This document shows, piece after piece, positions 9,357-18,445 of a stretch of 64,000 bases of DNA. Both the position numbers and the translations under genes were made by a program. Source of the stretch: JAJDZL01 sp965220665 (lineage in GTDB: Bacteria > Pseudomonadota > Gammaproteobacteria > Arenicellales > JAJDZL01). Positions within the stretch are counted from its first letter, which is position 1. Each line of letters starts with the position of its first letter. The notes beneath the pieces are model-generated. The model searched no databases. It saw only the letters and a list, made by a program, of their open reading frames with translations, and was not told the DNA's origin. The stretch covers positions 124,001 to 188,000 of the forward strand of contig CBDCQQ010000005.1 of the NCBI GenBank assembly GCA_965220665.1, written 5' to 3'.

Positions 9357-10489
9357 GAGTTTTGAACCTGCACTGATTCCAAGGAGTCAACCAGCGATTC
9401 AAACGGCACTGCTGCGGCTGCTAGCTTTGCAGAACGCTGGGTCCGGTCGGTAAACTTTCCCTTGAGTTGACCGCATGCCGCATCGACATCATCACCGCGG
9501 GTTTTCCGGGTGATGGTCATGATGTGCTGCGACAACAGGACATCTCTGAATCGATCAATGTCGTCCTGATCTGAACGTTCGTATTGCAACCCATCGACAT
9601 TGTTGTAGGGAATCAGGTTGACTTTAGCGGGCACCTCTCTCAGAATCCGTGCGAGCTGTCGAGCTTGAGAAACCGAATCGTTGATACCTTTTAGCATGAT
9701 GTACTCAAATGTCACACGCCAGCGGCGATCGAATGCCGCATACTGTCGGCAGGCATTCATCAGCTCTGCTATTGGATACTTTTTGTTCAGTGGCACCAAC
9801 TGGTTTCTAAGTTCATCATTCGGCGCATGCAATGACACAGCAAGACTGACGGGACAGTCAGTAAGGAGTCGTTCAATGCCAGGGACGATGCCAGCAGTAC
9901 TGAGAGTAACCCGACGACGGGAGAAACCGTAGGCATTGTCGTCCAGCATCAACAGCATCGCCGCAACGACAGCCTCATAATTGAGTAAAGGCTCTCCCAT
10001 ACCCATCAACACGATATTCGTAATCGGACGGCGATTGTCATCACTTCTCAGTTCATGGTGGACATGCCACAACTGGGAAATGATTTCAGCTGAACTCAAA
10101 TTACGATTGAATCCCTGTCGACCTGTTGCACAAAAAGTGCAATTCAAGGAACAACCCACTTGTGAAGAAATACAGAGCGTTCCACGACTATCTTCAGGGA
10201 TAAATACCGTTTCTATGCAATTCCCATCTGGCAGTGCAAGAAGCCATTTACGGGTGCCATCCGCTGAAACGTTTTCAGTCATTGGTTTCAGTCCTTCGAC
10301 GACTGCGATTTCAGCAAGTTTGGCTCGAAGCAACTTGCTAAGGTCAGTCATCTCCTCGAATTTGATAACACCACGCTGGTGAATCCACTTAAGAACCTGG
10401 CTCGCGCGAAAACCCGGTTCACCAAGTTCGGCGAAGAATTCAATCAGTTGATTTTTGGGGTACCCGAGGAGGTTGACTTTCATAGCCAT
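9353..10489 (-). CDS. rlmN: Dual-specificity RNA methyltransferase RlmN
   Basis: Radical-SAM enzyme that methylates C2 of A2503 in 23S rRNA and A37 in several tRNAs. The 378-residue protein has the radical-SAM cluster motif C-x3-C-x2-C in GCSLNCTFCATGRQGFN. The SAM-contact motif VLMGMGEPLLN is present and the C-terminal catalytic cysteine lies in DVDAACGQL. It starts at ATG 10489 (MAMKVNLLGYPKNQL). Its stop overlaps the GTG of hisS, and ndk lies 36 bp upstream on the same strand. Confidence 0.97.
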   Translation of the reverse strand: MAMKVNLLGYPKNQLIEFFAELGEPGFRASQVLKWIHQRGVIKFEEMTDLSKLLRAKLAEIAVVEGLKPMTENVSADGTRKWLLALPDGNCIETVFIPEDSRGTLCISSQVGCSLNCTFCATGRQGFNRNLSSAEIISQLWHVHHELRSDDNRRPITNIVLMGMGEPLLNYEAVVAAMLLMLDDNAYGFSRRRVTLSTAGIVPGIERLLTDCPVSLAVSLHAPNDELRNQLVPLNKKYPIAELMNACRQYAAFDRRWRVTFEYIMLKGINDSVSQARQLARILREVPAKVNLIPYNNVDGLQYERSDQDDIDRFRDVLLSQHIMTITRKTRGDDVDAACGQLKGKFTDRTQRSAKLAAAAVPFESLVDSLESVQVQNS

Positions 10490-10525
10490 TTCATCCCGTC
10501 AGCTGAATTCAACAGCCAAACAGAT

Positions 10526-10951
10526 TTAGCGTGAATGAATCTGGTCGTCAGAAAAGAAAAAAGTGATTTCAATTTTTGCGTTCTCCGGTGAATCTGAACC
10601 ATGCACCGAATTTCTCTCTAACGACTCGGCGAGGTCCGCACGGATAGTGCCCGGAGCGGCGTCAGCTGGATTGGTTGCACCCATAATTTCACGATTTGCG
10701 ACAACTGCATTTTTACCTTCCAGAACCTGCACGACAACCGGACCGGACTGCATATACTCAACTAGGCTGGAAAAAAATGGTCGCTCTTTGTGCACCGCGT
10801 AAAATCCCTCTGCCTGCTCCTGGTCCAAATGAACCATTCTACAGCCCACAATTGAAAGTCCACCGGCTTCGAATCGGCGATTGATTTCGCCTATCAGGTT
10901 TCTTCGTACTGCGTCGGGTTTGATAATGGATAAAGTTCGTTCTACAGCCAT
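10526..10951 (-). CDS. ndk: Nucleoside diphosphate kinase
   Basis: Transfers the gamma-phosphate of ATP to nucleoside diphosphates through a phosphohistidine. The product from ATG 10951 is 141 residues, the normal size, and begins MAVERTLSIIKPDAV. The active-site block lies in the LERNSVHGSDSPENA segment with the catalytic histidine in NSVHGSDS. An upstream start at 10963 would add only MHAN and is not preferred. ndk-rlmN is a conserved pair. Confidence 0.98.
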   Translation of the reverse strand: MAVERTLSIIKPDAVRRNLIGEINRRFEAGGLSIVGCRMVHLDQEQAEGFYAVHKERPFFSSLVEYMQSGPVVVQVLEGKNAVVANREIMGATNPADAAPGTIRADLAESLERNSVHGSDSPENAKIEITFFFSDDQIHSR

Positions 10952-11120
10952 ATTAGCGTGCACCTTAATATCTGAGTCAGAATTTGGAATGTTTTCGGTT
11001 TGAATGGCGGTCTACTTTGAGAGCATCCGCGGCTTGCGTCAGACTGAATATTTTACGAATTATCGCCGGTATGATTGGCGCTAATCACGTGAAATTCTGG
11101 CTTAAAACTGCCTAATTTAC

Positions 11121-12476
11121 TCAGATCTTGTGTAATTGTCCAAGCAATCCGTCATGATGCAGGCCGGTCAGTTTGAGTTCCATAAATCGGTCAGATACGT
11201 CATGCTCACTTTCAAAGTAAACCGGCAGGTAATTGGATAAACGGGCACGATACAACATCGAGTTTGTATGCCTGATTCTGCATTCCGTCAGGACTTCGGC
11301 AGATTTCCCAACGTAGCGTGAGAGAACCTTTTGGCGTACCGTATCGCCCGCATGTCGCAACAGTCTTGCGCGCGTTTTTCGAACCTCGGGTGGAACCTGC
11401 TTCGGAATTCTTGCAGCGGGAGTCCCGTCCCTTTCCGAGTAAGCGAAAACGTGAGGATAAGCAATCTCCAGATCGAAAATTGCAGACTTAGTCATTTCAA
11501 AATCGGACTCAGTTTCAGTGGGAAAACCAGCCATGATGTCAGCTGACAGGACCAAATCCGATCGGACGGTCCGAAGCGCGGCAACAGCAGCATATACATC
11601 ATCTGGCTGATAACGTCTTTTCATACGTTTCAGAATAATCGGTGATGCACTCTGTAATGAAAGATGGATGTGCGGGCAAATGTTATCGAAACGTTCAATG
11701 ACATTGACGAGTTTGGAAGTGATGTGGGCCGGATCAATGGAACTTAATCGAAATCGAGTATCAGGATGTCTTTCAGCTAACTCACTCGTCAATACCGCTA
11801 AATTCATATTGAAATTACCGTCATTTTCAAGATCGTTGCCATAGGAACCCAAGTCAATGCCGCACACTACGATTTCCGCAAATCCCTGTTCGACAAAGCT
11901 TTCCACCTGACGTAGAACAGTTGTCGGTACAATCGACCGACTAGGGCCCCTTGCTTTGTGAATGATGCAAAAAGTACAACCGTTATCACACCCCTGCTGT
12001 ACTTGCAAGTTAGCCCGAGTTCGCGAATCAAAACCAGTAACTGCCAGTTCCGGTAAGAGATTGGAATCTCTGTTCTTTGAAGATGAAGCCAAGTCATCTA
12101 AATCTACCTCACCTGAAATCAGTTGTGGAATCTGCAATTTCCTGCTACCGGGCACAACGTAGTCAACACCCGGGATGCTCGCACATTCATCAGCATGCAT
12201 TTCGGCATAGCAGCCGGTCACAATGATGGTTGAATCGGGATTTTTACGAATGACGCGGCGTATTGCCTGACGCGATTGTCTGTCAGCTTCGCGCGTAACG
12301 GTGCAGGTATTGACAATGCATACGTCTTTCCCGTGAGAGTTTATCTTCGCCCGAGGAAAAGACTGCAGTTGACTCGAAATGTATTCTGATTCGAAGAGAT
12401 TGACCTTGCAACCAAGTGTCTCAATTGAGACTGAAGAGCGTTCGAATTGGGATTGAACTGACGACGGCGTTGACAT
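11121..12476 (-). CDS. mtaB: tRNA t6A37 methylthiotransferase MtaB-type
   Basis: Radical-SAM methylthiotransferase converting t6A37 to ms2t6A37 in tRNA. The N-terminal UPF0004 domain supplies three cluster cysteines (TLGCKVN, NTCTV, TGCYAEM). The radical-SAM motif CDNGCTFC follows at about residue 160, and a C-terminal TRAM-like segment follows. The 451-residue length suits MtaB rather than MiaB, whose N-terminus differs. It lies alone between ndk and iscA on the same strand. Confidence 0.93.
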   Translation of the reverse strand: MSTPSSVQSQFERSSVSIETLGCKVNLFESEYISSQLQSFPRAKINSHGKDVCIVNTCTVTREADRQSRQAIRRVIRKNPDSTIIVTGCYAEMHADECASIPGVDYVVPGSRKLQIPQLISGEVDLDDLASSSKNRDSNLLPELAVTGFDSRTRANLQVQQGCDNGCTFCIIHKARGPSRSIVPTTVLRQVESFVEQGFAEIVVCGIDLGSYGNDLENDGNFNMNLAVLTSELAERHPDTRFRLSSIDPAHITSKLVNVIERFDNICPHIHLSLQSASPIILKRMKRRYQPDDVYAAVAALRTVRSDLVLSADIMAGFPTETESDFEMTKSAIFDLEIAYPHVFAYSERDGTPAARIPKQVPPEVRKTRARLLRHAGDTVRQKVLSRYVGKSAEVLTECRIRHTNSMLYRARLSNYLPVYFESEHDVSDRFMELKLTGLHHDGLLGQLHKI

Positions 12477-12533
12477 AGGTCTGGATGAAATTTGGCGCGT
12501 CAGGATACCTACGTCGCCAGGAGGATAGTTTAA

Positions 12534-12857
12534 TCAGTCAACGGTGAAACTTTCACCGCAACCGCATTCAGCACTGACGTTTGGATTTTTGAAGATGAAC
12601 GATTCAGCCAGTTCCTGCTTTTCAAAATGGATTGTGGTTCCATCTACCAGTTCGAGACTTTTGGGATCGACAAAGACATCGATGCCACGGCTTTGGAAAA
12701 TATGATCGTCCAAATTTGCTTCGGGTGCGATGTCAACAACATATGCAAAACCGGAACAGCCGGTTTTTCGCACACCAAACCTTAATCCCTGACCATCTGA
12801 TCCGTCGAGGTAAGATCGGACCCGGTCTGCCGCAGATTCTGTCAATGTAATGGCCAT
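12534..12857 (-). CDS. iscA: Iron-sulfur cluster assembly protein IscA
   Basis: A-type carrier that helps deliver iron-sulfur clusters. The 107-residue product from ATG 12857 (MAITLTESAADRV) has the three conserved cysteines: one in TGCSGFAYV and two in ECGCGESF. The C-terminus resembles IscA (NPNVSAECGCGESF) more than ErpA. An in-frame upstream start at 12923 would add 22 residues not typical of the family. Other isc genes are absent, so the gene is detached from a normal isc operon. Confidence 0.93.
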   Translation of the reverse strand: MAITLTESAADRVRSYLDGSDGQGLRFGVRKTGCSGFAYVVDIAPEANLDDHIFQSRGIDVFVDPKSLELVDGTTIHFEKQELAESFIFKNPNVSAECGCGESFTVD

Positions 12858-13228
12858 TCTCGCTTTACTTCCGTTGCTACTAGACAAAAGATAGTTCGAA
12901 ACAGTCGAAATTTCAAGTGTCATGAAATTTTACTTCAAGCGGTGTAATTGGTTGTGAACTTCTTCAGTTAACGGCCTTGTGCTGGTCTACTTTAGGGAAC
13001 TCGTAGAAATGTCACATCTGCCCGAAACGACTGTAGAAAAAAGTAACGTTTTTTTCCTTCTCCTACTTTAGGTAGGTTTCAGTAATATCAGTTTCACTTT
13101 CCCACCGCGTATCCAAACTCACCGTTTCAGAATAAACATTGCATGGAATTATTATCTCGATGGCAACGGTAACTGTCAGAGTTAAATGCTCGAGTTTCGG
13201 AGCAAAAAATCCATGAATTGACATATCT
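12858..13228. other. Intergenic stretch upstream of iscA
   Basis: No gene recognised. It probably holds the iscA promoter. A small perfect hairpin CCTAC-TTTAG-GTAGG lies near 13062-13076. Short open frames here have no family resemblance. Confidence 0.4.
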
Positions 13229-13320
13229 TGCAATTTGGGAATATAATTCCCAAATTGCAGAAACTGATTGTAAAAGTGTTGGTAACTGCGCCAGCAGTTT
13301 TGTTTTTTGGACGCAACTAA
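13229..13320 (+). pseudogene. Truncated 5' remnant of a DUF4143 ATPase gene
   Basis: This stretch aligns with the start of the intact ATPase gene 180 bp downstream. It holds a 31-bp near-perfect palindrome (13229-13259; arms of 14 with a 3-base centre). It is followed by codons reading KLIVKVLVTAPAVLFFGR, which match QNRIVKALATVPVIAILGPR of the intact gene. The preceding CCATGAATTGACAT is also mirrored by AATGAATTAACGT upstream of the intact copy. The remnant ends just before the Walker A lysine. I read it as the leftover of a tandem duplication or of a replaced earlier copy. Confidence 0.75.
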
Positions 13321-13407
13321 TCTGCAAAACAACACTCAGACACGAAGTTGCAGAACTTTAAACCATTGGTTTCATAGCGGAAAATTCAATGAATTAACGT
13401 GTTTTGC

Positions 13408-13432
13408 AATCTGGGAATTGTATTCCCAGATT
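13408..13432. promoter_or_regulatory. Palindrome abutting the ATPase start codon
   Basis: Perfect 11-bp arms AATCTGGGAAT and ATTCCCAGATT around a 3-base centre, ending 6 bp before ATG 13439. The remnant copy at 13229-13259 has the same architecture with compensated changes (AATTTGGGAAT / ATTCCCAAATT), so symmetry is kept while sequence changes. Its position over the likely ribosome-binding region suggests an operator or an RNA hairpin that controls translation. Confidence 0.6.
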
Positions 13433-13438
13433 ACAACA

Positions 13439-14629
13439 ATGATTTCTCGATCACTGCAAAATCGAATTGTAAAAGCGCTGGCAACTGTGCCAGTAATTGC
13501 TATTTTGGGGCCGCGCCAAGTCGGCAAGACAACGCTCTCGCGAGAAATTGCAAACCGATTTCTGGAAAAAGAGTCGTTTTATTTGGACTTGGAACGCGAT
13601 TCCGACCTCGTGAAACTCGAAGAACCGGAAGATTATCTCTCCGGTTTCAACAACAAACTTTTAATCATTGACGAGGTGCAAAGGAAGACTGACCTATTTA
13701 CGACTTTGCGCAGTCTGATTGACGAGAGATTACGTAACGGAGAAAGAGGCGGACACTTCATTTTGCTGGGTTCCGCGTCCAGGGACTTGATTCAACATTC
13801 GACTGAAACATTGGCAGGACGAATACAGTATTTGGAACTAAGTCCTTTTTCAATTCCTGAAATCTATCAACCCAACCCTCAACAGTTTGATATCAATAAA
13901 CTCTGGTTAAGAGGTGGTTTCCCAGTCAGTTTCTTGGCTCAGAACAACGATGAAAGTTGGGACTGGCGAACAAATTTCATTGCTTCCTATGTGGAACGCG
14001 ATATTCCATTAATGGGGCCGAGAGTTTCGAGCGTACGAATGCGACGAATATGGAGCATGCTCGCTCATTTGAATGGTCAGCAAGTTAACCTCTCGAACTT
14101 GGGCAAAAGCCTTGAGGTCGATCATAAAACAATTCGCTCCTATATTGATCTGCTCTCGGATTTTTACATGGTAAGGTATTTGCCTCCCTGGTCCGGAAAC
14201 ACAAAGAAACGGTTAGTTAAGTCGCCGAAGGTGTATCTGCGTGACAGCGGCATGCTTCATCGTCTGTTGAATATTTCGAACTTAGAAACGCTATTGGGAC
14301 ACCCGGGTATGGGTGCCAGTTGGGAGGGGTTCGTCGTAGAAAACATCATCAGGCATCTGCCCGACACATGGCGGTTTAGCTACTACAGGTCTTCCGCTGG
14401 CTCTGAAATTGATTTGGTGATTGAGGGTCCTAGCAATTCAATTGTTGCAATTGAAATCAAACGTTCGTCTTCACCCAGAGTTTCTAGAGAGTTTCACTCG
14501 GCCTGTGAAGATATGAAGGCTACTCGGAAGCTAGTCATTCACTCTGGAATCGACAGATTTTCACTGCGCGACAACACGGAGGCAATTGGGCTTACTCGGT
14601 TCCTCTCCGAATTTGCTCAATTGACCTGA
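13439..14629 (+). CDS. AAA ATPase with DUF4143 (nuclease-like) domain
   Basis: Predicted P-loop ATPase of the AAA_14/DUF4143 family, a very common accessory gene of uncertain role. From ATG 13439 the 396-residue product has Walker A GPRQVGKTT (residues 24-32) and Walker B LLIIDEVQR. A helix-turn-helix-like segment follows (NLSNLGKSLEVDHKTIRSYIDLL). The C-terminal DUF4143 has the restriction-nuclease-like pattern GSEIDLVI...VAIEIK. The longer frame from 13307 runs through the palindrome and is rejected. It is an isolated accessory gene inserted between iscA and a DUF3750 gene; a related gene lies at 36380-37555. Confidence 0.85.
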   Translation: MISRSLQNRIVKALATVPVIAILGPRQVGKTTLSREIANRFLEKESFYLDLERDSDLVKLEEPEDYLSGFNNKLLIIDEVQRKTDLFTTLRSLIDERLRNGERGGHFILLGSASRDLIQHSTETLAGRIQYLELSPFSIPEIYQPNPQQFDINKLWLRGGFPVSFLAQNNDESWDWRTNFIASYVERDIPLMGPRVSSVRMRRIWSMLAHLNGQQVNLSNLGKSLEVDHKTIRSYIDLLSDFYMVRYLPPWSGNTKKRLVKSPKVYLRDSGMLHRLLNISNLETLLGHPGMGASWEGFVVENIIRHLPDTWRFSYYRSSAGSEIDLVIEGPSNSIVAIEIKRSSSPRVSREFHSACEDMKATRKLVIHSGIDRFSLRDNTEAIGLTRFLSEFAQLT

Positions 14630-14784
14630 TGGGACTTTGTAGAAACAAAACTTCAATAGCGCCTCACAATCCCGAAGCTACGTTCACACAACTACTTGAT
14701 TATGAAAACAAAGGTTATCTTGAATAAATGGAAGTGCCCGAAAACCGTTTATTTGGATTCCGAAACTTGAATTACACGTATCTT

Positions 14785-15537
14785 CTAGTGGTAACCATCC
14801 GCGGAAAGTATGCCAATACCTGGTAATCGCAAGGCAAGATCAAGTGGATCGACTCCGATGTGTGCACCAGCTATATTGAATTCGAGTCCCTCTTCAACAC
14901 CAACTGTAACGCCTAGCACACCCAATAGCGAAACCTGAAATCCAGTTGAACTTGGTGCCGGCCCCCAAAACTTACCCGAACCGAGCCAATCCTTACCGAT
15001 TGCGGTGGGCGGTAAATCTGCTCGAAGTTCCGGCACCCGTCGGAGTACCCAAGCTGTAAACGAGTTGCTGTTGGGCCCCGGCCAAAGCCTGTATTCGTTA
15101 GCATGTGGATATGTCATCGCAGCGCTGTGAATCTTATCAATCACCGCATCCACGTGCTCTCCGCGTAGATCAGCGAGTAGCCAGGGTTCATTGCCATACC
15201 AATGTCGGTCGGGAACGTCTTCTCGAAATGACATGGCAGAATTTCTGTATCGCAAACGCCAGCCAATCTTCTGATAAACCGTATAGGCTGATGCATTAGT
15301 GGGTTTGACTGAAATCCAGGTATGAACAGCAACTGCACCCCGCGCACCCCACGTTCGAGCTGCATAGACTTGCACTACCGCTTCACTGAACTCGGAAGGA
15401 TGTGGAGCAATGCCCGCGGACCCGTTTTCTGCTTGTGACCAATGCCTACCCATGAAATCTCCAGTGGCCAACATATAGATTGGACCTGCAAATATCACGA
15501 ACAACAAAATCAGAATTCGAATCACCCATCGCATCAC
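14785..15537 (-). CDS. DUF3750 family protein
   Basis: Uncharacterised proteobacterial family. The 250-residue protein begins with one hydrophobic segment (residues 5-25, WVIRILILLFVIFAGPIYML) that is probably a membrane anchor. The family core follows: VQVYAARTWGARGAVAVHTW, a YRLWPGPNSNSFTAW block and a glycine-rich end. The HTWI and GPNSNS motifs are suggestive of an enzyme fold, but no activity can be assigned. It lies 35 bp downstream of trmJ on the same strand, so co-transcription is possible. Confidence 0.85.
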   Translation of the reverse strand: MMRWVIRILILLFVIFAGPIYMLATGDFMGRHWSQAENGSAGIAPHPSEFSEAVVQVYAARTWGARGAVAVHTWISVKPTNASAYTVYQKIGWRLRYRNSAMSFREDVPDRHWYGNEPWLLADLRGEHVDAVIDKIHSAAMTYPHANEYRLWPGPNSNSFTAWVLRRVPELRADLPPTAIGKDWLGSGKFWGPAPSSTGFQVSLLGVLGVTVGVEEGLEFNIAGAHIGVDPLDLALRLPGIGILSADGYH

Positions 15538-15572
15538 AATTCAGCTTCATTTCATTGAGACTGTTGAGTCGT

Positions 15573-16313
15573 TCAAGTTTTGGTCTTCTTTTCTATAGCT
15601 GTCAAGATTCCGCGCAGAATATTAACTTCATCAACGGTTAAGTCTGGACGCAGGAAGATTCGGCGAATCTTTCTCATCAATACTTCCCGAGGACTCTCCG
15701 CGATAAACTCAACGTCTTCCAACACTGAATGAAGATGTTCAAAAAATCCTTCAACCTGAGCATGGTTCGCCATGATTTCGGAGTCATCAAATTCTGAGCC
15801 TGAACGGCTAATCGTTTTATTGGCTCCCCCGTTGTCTGTTGCCAAACGCAACTCATAAAGGAGGATGATCACTGCAGCTGCCAGATTGATGGAAGGAGAT
15901 TGATCATCAACGGGTATTCGAACCAAAAGATCGCACTGATCAATGTGTCGATTGGACAGTCCTGTTCTCTCAGGTCCAAACAAAATTGCGACCTTTTGAG
16001 ACTGGCCTAACACATCTGCTACATTTTGCATCGCCTGTCGAGGTGCTTGGCTAGGCCATCCAATTGTGCGAACCCTCGCACTGGTACCGACTACAAATGA
16101 GCAATCATCAATCGCGTCGGCCAGTGATTCTGAAACTTTTGCATTTACCAAGATCCCCTCATTGCCAGAGGCGCGCACCCGCGCTTCTTCAACCAAGTGA
16201 TCAACAGGACGAACCAGACAAAGATTTTCAAACCCCATGTTGCCCATTGCGCGGGCGACTGACCCAATATTTCCGGGATGGGACGGCTCAACCAATACAA
16301 CTCGAACAGTCAT
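15573..16313 (-). CDS. trmJ: tRNA (cytidine/uridine-32-2'-O)-methyltransferase TrmJ
   Basis: SPOUT-family enzyme that methylates the 2'-hydroxyl of nucleotide 32 in tRNAs. Family motifs are EPSHPGNIGSVARAMGNMG at the N-terminus, LFGPERTGLSN in the middle and PSINLAAAVIILLYEL, which form the knotted SAM site. The 246-residue length is normal. In many gammaproteobacteria trmJ is divergent from suhB; here an aldehyde dehydrogenase gene lies between them. Confidence 0.95.
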   Translation of the reverse strand: MTVRVVLVEPSHPGNIGSVARAMGNMGFENLCLVRPVDHLVEEARVRASGNEGILVNAKVSESLADAIDDCSFVVGTSARVRTIGWPSQAPRQAMQNVADVLGQSQKVAILFGPERTGLSNRHIDQCDLLVRIPVDDQSPSINLAAAVIILLYELRLATDNGGANKTISRSGSEFDDSEIMANHAQVEGFFEHLHSVLEDVEFIAESPREVLMRKIRRIFLRPDLTVDEVNILRGILTAIEKKTKT

Positions 16314-16345
16314 GAAATTGTAAGGTGACCAATTGAGTCAAAGAG

Positions 16346-17824
16346 CTATCTCAAAATAAATGGATTTGGCATCTCCGTTGCCGTTGAAAGCCAGACGCTC
16401 TTCACTTGCAGATAATCGCGTATCGCTGCCATTCCACTTTCTCGACCTAAGCCACTTCGTTTCATACCACCAAACGGCATCATGTAGCTGAAAGCTCGGT
16501 AGGTGTTAACCCAGACCGTCCCTGCTTTGAGTGCTTTGGTGAATCGCATAGCTCGTCTAATATCTTTAGTCCAAACTCCGGCCGCCAGTCCATAAACAAC
16601 ATCGTTGCCAATTTTGATTGCCTCTTCTTCATCTTTGAATTTCAGCACTGAAAGTACTGGACCAAAGATTTCTTCCTGAGCAATACGCATGTCGTTAGAA
16701 ACATTGGTAAAGATAGTCGGCTCCACAAACTGATTTGCATCTGCACCCGGAACCTTACAGGCTGAGCCGCCAAAAACCAACTCTGCGCCTTCTTGCTTAG
16801 CAATGTCAATATAGGAAAGTACCTTTTGGTATTGCTGAGGGGTTGTCACTGGTCCGATGTGTGTACCCGAATCCATTGGATTCCCTAGTCTTGCAGATTT
16901 GGCCAAATCAAGCAGTCGTTCCATGAACTCGTCGTGAATGCTTTCCTGAACCAAAAGCCGTGAACCCGCAACACAAGTTTGGCCGGTTGCCCCGAAAATT
17001 CCCGCTACAGCACCTTTCGCCGCCATGTCAAGATCAGCGTCTTCAAAGACAATGTTCGGAGATTTTCCACCTAACTCCAACGAAACATGTTTGATGTTTT
17101 TTGCGGCGCTTTCATAAATTTTTTGCCCGGATAAATCTGATCCAGTGAAAGTTATTTTCGAAACATCAGGGTGACTCACCAGACTCGCGCCGACATCCGC
17201 TCCGTATCCACTTATGACATTGAATACTCCGTCTGGAAAGCCAGCTTCCTTAACAAGACTTGCGTATTCAAGTGAACTTGCCGAGGTGAACTCTGAGGGT
17301 TTAACTACGACGGTGTTTCCAGCCGCCAGTGCAGGTGCGCACTTCCAGGCAATGAACAGCAGCGGTGAATTCCAGGCAGTAATAGCGGCAACTACACCCA
17401 GTGGCTCATACATGGTATAGGAAAAAGCGTCTTTTTTGTCGATAGGAACAATTGAGCCTTCAATTTTGTCTGCCAGACCCCCGAAGTAGTACCACCACTC
17501 GGGGTGGTATACCATCTGTGCTTTCATTTCAGAGAAGAGCTTACCGTTGTCTTTGACCTCAAGCGCTGCCAATCGATCGGCATTATCTGCCACGAGATCA
17601 CCAAGTTTTCGCATGAGTTTACCGCGGGCACTAGCACTAAGATCTGTCCAATCGGAATTTTCAAATGCCGCTTTGGCCGCAGCGACTGCCAGATTGACGT
17701 CTTCCTCGTTTCCTTTAGGAGCGCGTGCCCAAACTTCACCAGAAAATGGATCGATGCTTTCAATCCACTCGCCACTGGTAGAGTCAACGTATTGTCCATT
17801 GATGAAATGTTGGTAGGTTTTCAT
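16346..17824 (-). CDS. NAD(P)-dependent aldehyde dehydrogenase
   Basis: Second aldehyde dehydrogenase of the window, 492 residues. The general base Glu lies in SLELGGKSPN, the nucleophilic Cys in GQTCVAGSR, and the cofactor motif is FTGSDLSG. The C-terminus is MPNPFILR. The substrate is not determinable. Its N-terminus (YQHFINGQYVDSTSGEW) and overall motifs resemble the paralogue at 1822-3288, and both interrupt conserved core-gene pairs (guaB/xseA and trmJ/suhB). ATG at 17824; the gene ends 32 bp before trmJ, in the same direction. Confidence 0.93.
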   Translation of the reverse strand: MKTYQHFINGQYVDSTSGEWIESIDPFSGEVWARAPKGNEEDVNLAVAAAKAAFENSDWTDLSASARGKLMRKLGDLVADNADRLAALEVKDNGKLFSEMKAQMVYHPEWWYYFGGLADKIEGSIVPIDKKDAFSYTMYEPLGVVAAITAWNSPLLFIAWKCAPALAAGNTVVVKPSEFTSASSLEYASLVKEAGFPDGVFNVISGYGADVGASLVSHPDVSKITFTGSDLSGQKIYESAAKNIKHVSLELGGKSPNIVFEDADLDMAAKGAVAGIFGATGQTCVAGSRLLVQESIHDEFMERLLDLAKSARLGNPMDSGTHIGPVTTPQQYQKVLSYIDIAKQEGAELVFGGSACKVPGADANQFVEPTIFTNVSNDMRIAQEEIFGPVLSVLKFKDEEEAIKIGNDVVYGLAAGVWTKDIRRAMRFTKALKAGTVWVNTYRAFSYMMPFGGMKRSGLGRESGMAAIRDYLQVKSVWLSTATEMPNPFILR

Positions 17825-17996
17825 ACTGATGATCTCGTTTCATGGTTTTTGTGGCTGCTGCTCAGACAAGTCTGCTGAAACACCACGGATCTGTCGGAAT
17901 ATTTGGTCAGTTAGACCTTATTTCTTGACCTGTTTCCCACAGCGTTGGGTGTGCAAATTTAGTGTTGTATCTAACGAACACACCGGGGGAACAAGC

Positions 17997-18254
17997 ATGG
18001 AAAATTATAGCGACCAATGTCATGCATCCGTGTTGAACTCGATGTACACAATGAAAGTATTGCACGTTACCGTCGCTTTTTACGCTTATCGCACCAATGC
18101 TGTTGAGTTGATTGATTACATTTCAATTGCGAACTGTAAAGTCAAGGTCTCCATCGCCACTCAGTGGACTTTCGATGCCTCCAGCGGGGAAGCGTACGCT
18201 CAGCATATTACTTGGCTCCAGCCTACCTGGTGCACCACTCACATCTTTGAATAA
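17997..18254 (+). CDS. Small hypothetical ORF
   Basis: An 85-codon frame starting ATG at 17997, preceded by a purine-rich GGGGGAA at a suitable distance. The product (MENYSDQCHASVLNSMYTMK...) is not recognised. It has no clear membrane segment or domain and is rich in Cys, Tyr and Trp. It sits in the gap between the aldehyde dehydrogenase and suhB. It may be non-coding; the ribosome-binding site is the only positive sign. Confidence 0.2.
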   Translation: MENYSDQCHASVLNSMYTMKVLHVTVAFYAYRTNAVELIDYISIANCKVKVSIATQWTFDASSGEAYAQHITWLQPTWCTTHIFE

Positions 18255-18445
18255 TCTCAATGCAATTAAAATCGTTATTTGCTAAATCCAATTCAATCGT
18301 TGTGTTATCTTATGTGTCTCTCATAACTTCCTCTCACTTCTCGTCAGTCGACGATTGTTCAACTTGTTCCAACTGCGAGGATGAGAGGATTTAATATCAT
18401 CTATCCATATCAAATTATTCTGCCGACACCTTCACAATAGACAGT

